Shown here piece after piece: positions 1-8,193 of a DNA stretch of 64,000 nucleotides. A model generated the notes under the pieces. It was not told where the DNA came from, did no database searches, and saw nothing but the letters and a program-made list of their open reading frames with translations. Every line of letters starts with the position of its first letter. Within the stretch, counting starts at the first letter, position 1. This DNA comes from Setoptus koraiensis (lineage: Eukaryota > Arthropoda), in contig CM106586.1 of assembly GCA_048013815.1 (NCBI GenBank), positions 12,090,001 through 12,154,000 of the forward strand, in the 5' to 3' direction. Position numbers and translations under genes: made by a program.

Positions 1-902
1 TTGAACTGTATTTTCTCTTCTAAACTAGTAAGGTTGCATAATTTCCGAAAGTCAGGATTCTTGTCCAATGCTTTCTCCAGTTTAAGGCTAGGTTCTTTGA
101 GTTTAAGCTGGTCAATCTTGTTTTTTGTGTCTTCGACAATCTTTAATGCTTCATCCATTCTCAAATTCTGAGTTTCAAGTCGCTCAATTACATCAGCGAT
201 GAATAGATAGTCTGAGATACTATAGAGTTCCGTCTCCAAATCACCATCTTCGATGGCCGAGAGACACACTTTCAAGCAGTTAGGTGGATCCTTTGAATTT
301 TGTGAGGCCAGATATTGTTTAACAGAGGAAAGATTTGAGCAATAATAGTCCGCGGTCCTCAACCAAGTTCCCCATCTGGTAATAACAGGTTTGGGAGGGC
401 ATAACAAGCCAGTTATCAACATAAATTCTTTTTTCCTCTTTATGCTGCCTCTAAGTATCTCTTTAAAAGCTCCGATAAACCTGTCGGCTACGGGATGCTT
501 CGCTCTAATACATTCGGCAACTCTTTGCAGGCCGTAAGCTAAGCAGGTGATGTGATATGCCTGAGGTGAGAATTTTTTCATTTCTCTTACACTCTTCACC
601 ATGTATGGTGCCTGGTCGCTTACAAATAGTTTTACCCGCTGGTATGGCGGCTCTTCACTATCTGGCCAAATTCTTCTGCAACATCTGAGGAATAATTTTT
701 CCATTTCTACGCTGTTGGCAGCCTCGATGAAATCCACATACACTAACATAGACTTTGACGGCCTCCCATTGAGAGGTCCTACAATTACATTCACTTGTAG
801 ACGATCCGATCGGTCTGTTGTCTCGTCCATGATTAAATAGATGTCATCATTTGCAATCGATTGACGGATAGTATCCATCATAATATCATATAATGAATCC
901 AG
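1..902 (-). CDS. hAT-type transposase, internal/C-terminal fragment, runs off left edge
   Basis: The minus strand is open from 902 to the window edge, about 300 codons with no stop. Visible landmarks are DDIYLIMDETTDRSDR near residue 25 (first acidic block), LFVSDQAPYMVKSV in the middle, a CLAYGLQRVAECIR helix after it, and VITRWGTWLRTADYY. This order (DETTD, then SDQAPYM, then TRWGTW) is that of the hAT-like/DUF659 transposases often annotated as CGGBP1-like in arthropods. The enzyme would cut and paste DNA. The N-terminal part, where a BED-type zinc finger is usual, is missing: coding sense stops exactly where the T-run of the next element begins, so that insertion appears to have cut the gene. 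No stop is seen in the part present, which suggests either youth or a longer intact copy to the left. Family placement is good; activity is unknown. Confidence 0.8.
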   Translation of the reverse strand, partial: MDSLYDIMMDTIRQSIANDDIYLIMDETTDRSDRLQVNVIVGPLNGRPSKSMLVYVDFIEAANSVEMEKLFLRCCRRIWPDSEEPPYQRVKLFVSDQAPYMVKSVREMKKFSPQAYHITCLAYGLQRVAECIRAKHPVADRFIGAFKEILRGSIKRKKEFMLITGLLCPPKPVITRWGTWLRTADYYCSNLSSVKQYLASQNSKDPPNCLKVCLSAIEDGDLETELYSISDYLFIADVIERLETQNLRMDEALKIVEDTKNKIDQLKLKEPSLKLEKALDKNPDFRKLCNLTSLEEKIQF

Positions 903-1149
903 TTTTTTAGCGCTTAATTTTAATTAAGCTGCTATTGATGTGGGTCGGATGGATACGTTTATTCACGTGACTATGTAATCCTATGGAGGTTTGACTTAGT
1001 CAAATTTGTGAGAATCCTGCTAGACATAACACACGTATTCCTATGTAGATTCGACTTGGTCTATTATCGCTTCACTCGAAAATATTTTGTATGCAATCCT
1101 ATGGAGATTTGACTAGGTCACATTTGTGCGGAGTTCGGTGGTGACAAAT

Positions 1150-2480
1150 CGAACTTCAAAATTGAAAATTCGAATTTCTTATAAGAATTTCATCTGCCCG
1201 TTCGATGTTCGATGGTCAGAGTTCGATGTTCGATAGTCATAGTTCGATCGTCATAATTCGAACTTCGAAATTCGAAAATTGAAAATTTGAATTCCCAATG
1301 ATAGTTTCAGCTGCATTGTCGGAATTCGATGGACAGAGTTCGATGTCCGATGGTCATAGTTCGATCGTCATAATTCGAACTTCGAATTTCGAATTTCGAA
1401 ATTCGAAATTCGAAAATTGAAAATTTGAATTCCCAATGATAGTTTCAGCTGCATTGTCGGAATTCGATGGACAGAGTTCGATGTCCGATGGTCATAGTTC
1501 GATCGTCATAATTCGAACTTCGAATTTCGAATTTCGAAATTCGAAAATTGAAAATTTGAATTTCCAATGATAGTTTCATCTGCTCGTTCGATGTTCGATG
1601 GTCACAGTTCTCAGTTCGATGGTCACAATTCGAACTTCGAAATTCGTATTCCTGATGAGAGTTTCAGATGCTTGTTCTATGTTCGATGGTCAGAGTTCCG
1701 TGGTCAGAGTTCCGTGGTCAGAGCTCGAAGGTCACAATTCGAAGTTCGAAATTCGAAATTGAAAATTCGAATTCCTGATGAGAGTTTCAGCTGCTCGTTC
1801 GATGTTCGATGGTCAGAGTTCGATGGTCACAATTCGAACTTCGAAATTCGAAATTCTAAATTGAAAATTCGGATTTCTGATAAGAGTTACAGCTGCTCGT
1901 TCGATGTTCGATGGTCACAATTCGAACTTCGAACTTCGAAAATTGAAAATTCGAATTTCTTATGATAGTTTAATCTGCTCTGTCGATGTTTGATGGTCAG
2001 TGTTCGATGTCCGAGGTTCGATGATCACATTCCGAACGTCGAACTTCGAAATTTGAAATTGAAAATTCGAATTTTCGATACGAGTTCCAGGTGATCGTAC
2101 AGAGTTCGATGGTCACAATTCGAACTTTGATATTCGAGATTGATGCACAATAACTAAGTGTGCGCCATTGACTAATTGGTGTGTCTAACTAAATTACTCA
2201 TTGTGTCGAAACTGACCATTAGAATCTTACCAAAATCCGTACGCATGCAATCAACATGTGAATCATGCTGCGAAAGAAATTTGGAGTTCCAAGTGCTTGT
2301 ACAGAGTTTGATGGTCACAATTCGAAGTTCGCTGGTGACAATTCGAAGTTCGATGGTCACATTTCGAACTTCGAAATTCGAAAATTGAAAATTCGGATTT
2401 CTGATGACAGTTCCATCTGCTCGTTCGATGTTCGGTGGTCAGTGTTCGATGGTCAATGTTCGATGGTCGAAGGCCGAGGG
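1150..2480. repeat. TTCGA-rich minisatellite core of copy A
   Basis: This is a tandem array of units of roughly 75-150 bases. Each combines TTCGAACTTCGAAATTCG, GAAAATTCGAATTTC, a spacer like TGATAGTTTCATCTGCTCG, and short repeats of TTCGATGGTCAGAG. TTCGAA is itself a palindrome, so the array is rich in small inverted repeats. About 130 bases of non-repeat sequence interrupt it near 2140-2275. ORFs passing through it (for example 1567-1965) are repeat artefacts, with the same peptide recurring in each unit. Confidence 0.85.
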
Positions 2481-3280
2481 CGTGGACGGTAGGCCGGCCT
2501 ATGCGGGTGGGCCAAAGGCTCACCCGCACATTGTGGCACATCCTGAGGGGCGCAGCCCCGAAGTGCGTGCTTAGAATCCGGTCGATGATTCAGCGGCCGG
2601 AGCTGTGCTTCGCGCTGCATCCATTGGTCACGCCCATTAGGTTAAACTACTTTTATTCTCTTCCGGGGACTGCTAGGTAGAATCTAGCCTCGATAATCGA
2701 CCATCAGTACCACACCGTATATGAATGCAGGAGGGTACGGCTGCCCGTACCCCAAATGTGCCCACAAATACCCTGAATACCCACAATGCGGTACCTCGGG
2801 TATCTCGGGAACGAAGAATTTCCGCACTTCCGGAATACCTTTTCCGGTCTCAGGGCATCATACCCCACCCAAAAATACACGAAATACCCAAATTGGGGTG
2901 TGTCGTCTTTCCGAACAAGCCCCCAGTTCTCAGCTATGACGCACACAATTAGCACAGTCAAAGGCACGCAAAAATTTGAACAGCGTCATAGCTGAGAATT
3001 GAACAGTTCCCAGCTATGACATGCACAATTAGCACAGTAAATAACTCAGTCATGTAAAGTGATAGCAGAGGATGCTCATGTTCTCAGCTATCACACGCGC
3101 AATTAATACTGTCGAAGGCACATAACTCAGTCATACTATAGGATAGCTAAGGAGCGGGCACATACTTGTAATCATGCTTTAAATTAGTCTAGTCCGCGAC
3201 GAAAGGCGTTACATAGTGGTTTAGCTGAGATCTCTTGTATTCTCAGCTACCACACTCACATCAATTCATCGAATGCGAGC
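2481..3280. other. Composite GC-rich insert inside copy A
   Basis: This stretch is absent from copy B. It starts where the minisatellite breaks off and ends at the conserved right block. It holds a hairpin GGGGC-GCA-GCCCC (2547-2559), a second hairpin GGGTACGG-CTGC-CCGTACCC (2733-2752) and, at its right, an array of repeats with inverted arms. No credible coding region was seen. It may be cargo picked up during transposition or a later insertion. Confidence 0.55.
2925..3260. repeat. Array of four diverged hairpin units (TTCTCAGCTATGAC type)
   Basis: The motif TTCTCAGCTATGAC recurs at about 2927, 3005, 3083 and 3238. It is followed in the first three units by ACAATTAGCACAGT or a variant. The first unit closes with the exact reverse complement (CGTCATAGCTGAGAA, 2984-2998), giving a 15-base stem. 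The later units keep degraded closing arms. Confidence 0.7.
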
Positions 3281-3377
3281 GTTAACAGGTTGTCATAAAC
3301 TCCTTTGAATTCTTCAACAATACTTGTCCACACAAAATTTAAGCGCTCGAAATACTGATTTGATCAGTATTACTTGT
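3281..3377 (+). repeat. Conserved right terminus of the Helentron-like family, copy A
   Basis: The block starts GTTAACAGGTTGTCATAAAC and ends hairpin-ACTTGT. It matches 9754-9851 with only a few differences. Sequences after ACTTGT differ between the two copies (ATCTTTT versus TTCCAG), which fixes the 3' boundary. The AAGCGCT motif at 3341-3347 is the inverse of AGCGCTT at the left end. Confidence 0.8.
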
Positions 3378-3810
3378 ATCTTTTCATCTATCGATTCATA
3401 TTGATATATATTTATATATCTTTTTATAGATTATATGTCGGGGGGCGGGAAAAAGACACCAAAGAAAAGAAGCCGCGAAGTGCCAAGTCAGGGACAGATC
3501 TGTCTTCTGCACGCATGTTATGAAAATAAAGGCTAGACACGGTAGATTTAGTGTATATGTGTATGATATTTATTTTAAATGAGCAAAAACAGGAATGCTT
3601 ATACTCCCTGTGCGCTCGCCTTAAATAGGCGACGGCGTAGCGTCGAGCGCACAGGGAGGCGGAGCGTTACATCTCCCACCTTCGGATAGGCTCAGTCCTC
3701 TGAGTCTGAGGCTCCGAAGTTGTCTTGGTACCAGATTAAGTACTCGTGTATTTCGTTGTTTCGACATCCTGATGGGCAGCGGCTGCAGTAGATTGTTTGA
3801 CCGGAATTTT
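3378..3810. other. Non-coding stretch with a 15-base perfect stem-loop
   Basis: After AT-rich sequence comes a G-run (near 3438) and then an AATAAA at about 3523. A strong stem-loop follows: CTCCCTGTGCGCTCG (3604-3618) pairs exactly with CGAGCGCACAGGGAG (3644-3658). Its loop holds a smaller nested palindrome, TCGCC-TTAAATA-GGCGA. No gene was recognised. The T-G start, AATAAA and a GTTACATCTCCCACC stretch near 3670 resemble an LTR end, but no second copy was found in the window. Confidence 0.4.
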
Positions 3811-4052
3811 TACCTGTTTCGGGTGTTCTTGCGATTAGGTCCCCACTCAGATTTCGATGAAACTCCACACATGGGCCCCGTAGGGGCCCCATATCATGGA
3901 ATGAGTAGACCGGAAGCCAGGAAACTTCCGGTTCCGGAGTTACCAAAAGATTGAGATAGAGCTTTGAAAATTCATAATCAGATAGATGACGCCTAGCGGA
4001 GCACGATGAAATCAAAATTAATCTTCTGCCACTTCCGGTTACCTAGATATAG
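3811..4052. repeat. Left arm of a large diverged inverted repeat
   Basis: Read forward, this arm aligns with the reverse complement of 4574-4815. Shared landmarks in the same order are ..GCGATTAGGTCCCC, GATGAAACT, CCGGAAGCCAGGAAACTTCC, AGAGCT.TGAAA, GAACACGATGA-like and CTTCCGGTT..GATATAG. The arms are clearly related but well diverged (roughly two thirds identity by eye). The loop between them is about 520 bases. Confidence 0.7.
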
Positions 4053-4532
4053 CTGTTTAACGCAAAAAAGGGTGTGGCCGGGCCCTGTGCGGTCGCGATG
4101 AGCGGACCCATCCTGTGCCACGTGCGCGCAACACCCTGTATCGATTTCTGTTTCGGTCATTTTAACCCTGAATATCAACGAATTGGTGTGATAATAAAAT
4201 TTGAGATGAAAATTATTACAGCAAATGGATGGATCAAGTGTTCTGGTGTAGCATTCATCTCATTATGTCTCTAGGTTTCCGCTTGTTTCTTTTTCTCTGT
4301 TGGTTGGTTCGTTCACTCTTCCCGCCTGCAGCTGTGTTTGGATTGCAGTCATGTGAGCGGAGGGTAGAGGGCGCAGCCCGATACCCGAAGCGCTCATCAA
4401 CCCTACCCGAAGGGTTCCCGTCGCACGCAGTCGTCGCGGGAGCGACGACGGAGATGTGACGGCCTCCAGAATACGAGGCCGCAGGCCGAGTTCTCAGACA
4501 CACCGCATGTTCATCCCTGAGCGCAGCGAAGC
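3873..4532. other. Cluster of short hairpins with GNA triloops
   Basis: Within 660 bases are GGGCCCC-GTA-GGGGCCC (3873-3889), GGGC-GCA-GCCC (4369-4379), ACCC-GAA-GGGT (4405-4415), GGCC-GCA-GGCC (4477-4487) and GCGAAGC (4526-4532). A further one lies at 2547-2559. GNA triloops, above all GCGAAGC, are known as unusually stable DNA mini-hairpins. The surroundings are non-coding as far as I can tell. Confidence 0.6.
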
Positions 4533-4573
4533 AATAATTTGGTCACTTCCGGTATTCTAGCCCCAGTAATATC

Positions 4574-4815
4574 TCTATATCTCGAAAACCGGAAGTCGCA
4601 CAGAGCTGAAAATTATGTCATCGTGTTCAGCGTAGCTTGAAACGTCTCTGTAGTGAATTTCAGAGCTCTAGCTTCAACTTTATGTAAAACCGGAACCGGA
4701 AGTTTCCTGGCTTCCGGACCACTTTTTTCGTCTTAGTTAGGTCAGAATAGACCTATACCGGAAGTTTCATCAAGATCCGGTTGGGGACCTAATCGCTAGA
4801 ACAACCCCTGTTTCT
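4574..4815. repeat. Right arm of the large diverged inverted repeat
   Basis: This is the reverse-complement partner of 3811-4052. It also encodes, on the minus strand, the end of the 139-residue ORF at 4770-5189 (..GVVLAIRSP..). The other arm carries a related peptide (GVLAIRSP) on the plus strand, so the inverted repeat includes two head-facing copies of the same gene tail. Confidence 0.7.
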
Positions 4816-5189
4816 CCCCGATTGGTGTTCTTTTGGGTTTCTTTATTTCCTGTATTCGGTCCATTCGTCTCAGCGTTGCTTTTCGTAGGATGGTCGCTCG
4901 GTTCAACAGCTTTTAACGCTTGAGTGTCCAACTCAGTTACCGATGTTTTGTCGGGCGTGTCGGATGCTTTTGGTGCCTCGTGAGGTGCCGTGATATTATC
5001 GTCGTCCTCTGGGTCGCTACAGCAATACCCGTAAGGGCATATCATTCGTTGTATGTCCGAATGCCGATGGTTGTAGCATTTGGCTTTCTGAGCGGCCAGT
5101 TTCCTTTCAATTTTTAGGCGCAGGCTATCATCTGAGGCCATATCCTTAGCGGAGGCCCACTCAATATCGTCGTCTTGATGAGAATTCAT
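4770..5189 (-). CDS. Orphan 139-residue acidic/polar protein, unclassified
   Basis: Starts MNSHQDDDIEWASAKDMAS. A basic helix-like stretch (LRLKIERKLAAQKAK) is followed by a Cys/His patch, CYNHRHSDIQRMICPYGYCC (about residues 38-57), then a long acidic and Thr/Asn/Pro-rich tail ending in GVVLAIRSPTGS. The Cys/His spacing could bind a metal, but it fits no family I recognise. Its 3' end lies in the right arm of the inverted repeat and a related tail is present in the other arm. Upstream is an AT-rich stretch and two AAGATGGCGG motifs. It may belong to an old virus-like or transposon element; I cannot assign it. No function is proposed. Confidence 0.4.
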   Translation of the reverse strand: MNSHQDDDIEWASAKDMASDDSLRLKIERKLAAQKAKCYNHRHSDIQRMICPYGYCCSDPEDDDNITAPHEAPKASDTPDKTSVTELDTQALKAVEPSDHPTKSNAETNGPNTGNKETQKNTNRGETGVVLAIRSPTGS

Positions 5190-5977
5190 TTTGTAGTACG
5201 ATTATTTGGTACTCGAGTTAGATTGGTGTGTTTCTATTTATTGTTGGATATTTGTGAATATGTTTAATCGACGTGATAATATTTGCTTTTAAATCTTTAT
5301 TTATTTTATTTTTTAAAATTGTATGATGTGATTAGGACGGGCTGTAGTGTGATAATGCGAGATTATGAATTGTTGGAAGGGCCAGCTTGTTGGCTACTTA
5401 TTTTTGGTCAACAAGTCGGTTTGTGCTACATGTTTGCAACAAGATCCGTAGGGTTGACTTGTTGACTGCGGACTTGGCTACCAAGTTGGTTTCAAGCGAT
5501 GGATTCGCCTCACTAAGATGGCGGCGGTGGCCGTTGTCGATCAACACATGGCCAACATGTGGCTCGCGCTGTTGCGAACTGGAGTGTGCCCGAATGTGCG
5601 ACTGAGTTGTATTGATTACGACGGCGGATTTGTTGATCGCCATCGTGATTAACAGATTGGCTCAATCGTGCAGTGGTCGCCTCCTCAAGATGGCGGACAC
5701 TGCGGTTTGTTCTCGAGTGCGACAATAAGTCGCCTCGCGACAACGTATGGTAAACCGCAACACATGGCCAGGACGTAGCACTTTCTATTGTTCGAGCGCG
5801 CCACTTTGGTGCGTGTTGGAGGCACAGTGCATGGCGTTTGGTTTGATTTGTCTTTGTTTTTGTTCGCCATATTAACTTGGTGCTTTATTGTCGTGTAAGC
5901 CGCCAGTGGTTGTTGTTCGTTTATGACATGCTCTGTTGATTAGTATCTGGCTAATTGTATGTCGGTCGCATGTGACT
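5190..5977. promoter_or_regulatory. Possible promoter region with two YY1/Pho-type motifs
   Basis: No convincing gene is present. AAGATGGCGGC at 5515-5525 and AAGATGGCGG at 5687-5696 match the YY1 (fly Pho) consensus. They sit in two related 20-base contexts (TCGCCTC..AAGATGGCGG), so one copy looks duplicated. More GCCAT cores lie at about 5639 and 5866. AT-rich DNA at 5200-5320 separates these from the start of the ORF at 5189. YY1 sites are common in promoters of genes and of mobile elements. Function here is inferred from motif matches only. Confidence 0.3.
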
Positions 5978-6556
5978 TTACTTGTACATGTTGACATAGT
6001 TAGCCCATTCCCTATAATGAGAACTGTCAGCTGGAGGAGGTACTGGCTGAGAGGGTTCGTTAATTATATCGGCCATCCTATCGATGGGTCGATCTGGCGT
6101 TCTCGTGGGCGCCGCTGGTCCGATTTTAAATCGTACGAACTTTGCTTTTCGTACTAGGTTCCAGTATTCTCCCCTATTCCAGTGCCACGACATTTCAAGG
6201 GGCCTCTTTGTTACATCAAATTGGAAGAAAAGATAAAGGAGGAGACCAAAGCAAGCGGTTTCCGCTTTAGCTTCGTCACTGCCCCAACCCGTGAGGATAC
6301 ACCCTTCCTTAATTGTCTCAAAGGTGAATTGCAGCCGTCTTGAGACGATTTTATCTTCATGGAACTTCCTTACTTTCATTCCAAGAGAGCTTGTCAAATA
6401 GTTCCCCATGGTTCTTGGCGAAGAATTTTGTCCAGAGTTATAGTTTAGATTTATTCTACCCCACTCCTTAGTTTTAGGGTCCAGTAGAATAATTGGACGG
6501 TTTCCAACAAATTTGTCAGAGGCTTGTTCAAGTGGTCTATCTCCCAGGTTACTCAT
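5978..6556 (-). CDS. Orphan 192-residue protein, unclassified
   Basis: An intact reading frame with ordinary amino-acid composition, unlike the repeat ORFs nearby. The N-terminal half is globular-looking, with PIILLDPKTKEWGRINLNY followed by LTSSLGMKVRKFHEDKIVSR. In the middle is a hydrophobic patch (ACFGLLLYLFFQFDV, about residues 101-115) after ETIKEGCILTGWGSDEAKAE. The C-terminal part has WHWNRGEYWNLVRKAKF and then a Pro-rich tail (VPPPADSS). No catalytic motif was recognised. It lies head-to-head with the plus-strand ORF at 7031, with a 474-base AT-rich gap between them. The size, and its neighbours of similar kind, recall a small virus gene block, but there is no family match I can name. 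Confidence 0.42.
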   Translation of the reverse strand: MSNLGDRPLEQASDKFVGNRPIILLDPKTKEWGRINLNYNSGQNSSPRTMGNYLTSSLGMKVRKFHEDKIVSRRLQFTFETIKEGCILTGWGSDEAKAETACFGLLLYLFFQFDVTKRPLEMSWHWNRGEYWNLVRKAKFVRFKIGPAAPTRTPDRPIDRMADIINEPSQPVPPPADSSHYREWANYVNMYK

Positions 6557-7030
6557 TTTTTATTGATATTAATATTGCTTAATATTAATTAACTTAACTT
6601 AATATATTTAACACTTATTATTAATTTGAGATTAACAATGAACTGTGAGTATCAATGCGCAACAATGTAAACTTGCAACTTACAATGTACAATGTAAGTT
6701 ACATTCAACGGATACATTACACGGTTACAAACGGTTACATTCAGCGTAATAACCGTTCTACAGCTTATACGCATGCTGATGCATTGCACACGTTGGGCGC
6801 AATTGCCGGTCTTGCCGCAAGGACAATACTGTCCTCAAAATTTGATTTTGAAAAACGCGCCAGCAAAACAAACGGCTCTGTTGTCGCTCTGTAGTCATTA
6901 TATCGTAGGGAGGTAATTATTGTAGATTTGTATTATCATCACTTCTATTATATGTTATATGTGTTATAATCACGTTATAATAAAATAACTACAATAACTT
7001 GAATTTAAAAATAACCTGAATTTAAAAAAA
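6557..7030. other. AT-rich gap between divergent orphan ORFs
   Basis: Holds TTAATATTAATTAACTTAACTTAATATATTTAA-like sequence next to the minus-strand start, near-repeats of CTTACAATGTACAATGTAAG, and ATAACTTGAATTTAAAAATAACCTGAATTTAAA just before the plus-strand ATG (a 17-base direct repeat). It could serve as a two-way promoter. No gene was seen. Confidence 0.35.
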
Positions 7031-7432
7031 ATGACTGAACACAATATCATCACAGACGATTTACTCTGGGGTAACGACGATATTGATTATTTCAGCGATT
7101 TAGTCGATGATAAGGAACCGAGGACAGAAAAAAGGACCCCGTCATATTATGCACCCATTATATATGATCTTTTTGGTCCGCGGAAAGAAAGAGATCCATT
7201 TGGGGACCCTCAGGACATTGATTATATGGCTAATCTAATTGATCATCATGAAAAATGCACAATAATTGAAAGGCCAACAACGGTACCGCCACCTGCCTGG
7301 GCAAAGCAGTATTTACCACCGTCGGAAACAACTAGAAATGCCAACGACGGAACCCTCAGCGATTTGTACCGAATTGTTAAAGATTTTGTCACCATACTAG
7401 AGAAGCGATTTGACCCAATCACCCTTCTCTGA
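7031..7432 (+). CDS. Orphan 133-residue acidic protein, unclassified
   Basis: Starts MTEHNIITDDLLWGNDDIDY. It holds an internal repeat: NDDIDYFSDLVDDKE and, about 40 residues later, PQDIDYMANLIDHHEK. Each is preceded by a short aromatic/Asp stretch, so the protein looks built from two related modules. A Pro-rich link (VPPPAWAKQYLPPSE) and a C-terminal amphipathic helix (LSDLYRIVKDFVTILEKRF) follow. The ATG follows a run of A. No family recognised. Repeated acidic-aromatic motifs are typical of short peptides that dock onto partner proteins; that role is inference. Confidence 0.4.
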   Translation: MTEHNIITDDLLWGNDDIDYFSDLVDDKEPRTEKRTPSYYAPIIYDLFGPRKERDPFGDPQDIDYMANLIDHHEKCTIIERPTTVPPPAWAKQYLPPSETTRNANDGTLSDLYRIVKDFVTILEKRFDPITLL

Positions 7433-7722
7433 TCAGTAATATAGAATTTCCTTGTCTCCCAATCAATAAACGGACTGATCTGTCCCCCTTAAAAATTTTA
7501 GGACTGCATTGTCTTCATATATAAGATCGAGAAGAAATATCGGAGTGTCCTTCGACAAAGGACAATGGTGTCCGAAGTGATAGAAGAGGACAGACTTGTC
7601 CTTTGAAAAAAGACAACGTTGTCACGTTATTACGAATAGAAGATACTCAGCATACTATTATATAACCATATTAGTTTTTATTAAAGAGTGCTCAAATTGC
7701 TCACCCAAAAAGCTTGGGCTCG
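7433..7722. other. Non-coding stretch rich in GGACA/TGTCC words
   Basis: GACTGATCTGTCC, GTGTCCTTCGACAAAGGACAATGGTGTCC, GAGGACAGACTTGTCCTTTG and AGACAACGTTGTC recur within about 200 bases and can pair with each other as short hairpins. A similar GGACAGATCTGTC lies at about 3493. No gene was recognised. Confidence 0.35.
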
Positions 7723-8075
7723 TCATTTTCTTATTTCCCAACATATTCTTATCATGAGAAAGAAGTTATTCAGCTGTTCTCTAATGTCCGAAGTCAGGCT
7801 CGCTATCTCATCCCTCCATTTGTCATAATGACATGTATCCGTTATATCTCTAATATTCATTAACGAACTACAAATTTTTTTGTGCCAGTCTTTCGATTGC
7901 TCATCGGGGAGTGAATTTTTCAATGTATCAGTGTCGATGTCTTTGAACTAAAAAGGCTACGCGGCCTTCCACAGTGCATTTGATATCGAAAGAATCGATG
8001 TTTGTGGAACCTAGAGGTTCTAATTCTGTTGCCGCGAAAATCGAATCAAACGTAAGTAATTTTGCGGCCACCCTT
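7723..8075 (-). pseudogene. Old degraded coding sequence, unclassified, possible element gene
   Basis: The minus strand shows protein-like sequence including FAATELEPLGSTNIDSFDIK toward its 5' side and QSKDWHKKICSSLMNIRDI toward its 3' side, the latter in a 66-residue open stretch. Composition is ordinary for protein rather than repeat-like. It looks broken. With the other orphan ORFs it may be the remains of one inserted virus-like or transposon block. I cannot name the family. Confidence 0.3.
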
Positions 8076-8193
8076 TACAAGACCTCAACATTTACAATAA
8101 ATTTACTTAACTAAATAAAATGAAATGAAAAAACAATGAATTATCAACTGACCAGACCTACCAACATGTCGAATGAAGAAGAGAACCCACTGG

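Larger units (their letters stand above)
903..3377 (+). mobile_element. Non-autonomous Helentron-like element (HINE/DINE-1-like), copy A with composite insert
   Basis: The left end is a T-run followed by AGCGCTTAATTTTAATTAAG. The right end carries the inverse motif AAATTTAAGCGCT, then a perfect hairpin AATACTGAT-TTG-ATCAGTATT (3351-3371), then ACTTGT. Inverted subterminal motifs, a central minisatellite and a 3' hairpin with no target duplication are the described layout of Helentron-derived short elements. Left and right blocks match copy B (8608-9851) closely. About 250 bases after the left end hold three diverged copies of a motif like ATCCTATGGAGRTTTGACT. The minisatellite follows, then about 800 bases of unrelated DNA (2481-3280) not present in copy B, then the conserved 97-base right end. 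No Rep/helicase ORF is present, so it would depend on a partner element. Confidence 0.72.

Noticed and set aside
1567-2541. ORFs of 60-132 residues on both strands in the TTCGA array
   Set aside because: They follow the minisatellite unit, repeat the same peptide and exist in several frames at once.
3438-3670. Possible LTR end
   Set aside because: TG start and AATAAA are present, but no second copy or reverse-transcriptase sequence was found in the window.
3692-4015. 107-residue minus-strand ORF
   Set aside because: It runs through the left arm of the inverted repeat on the strand opposite to the related coding tail; no family likeness.
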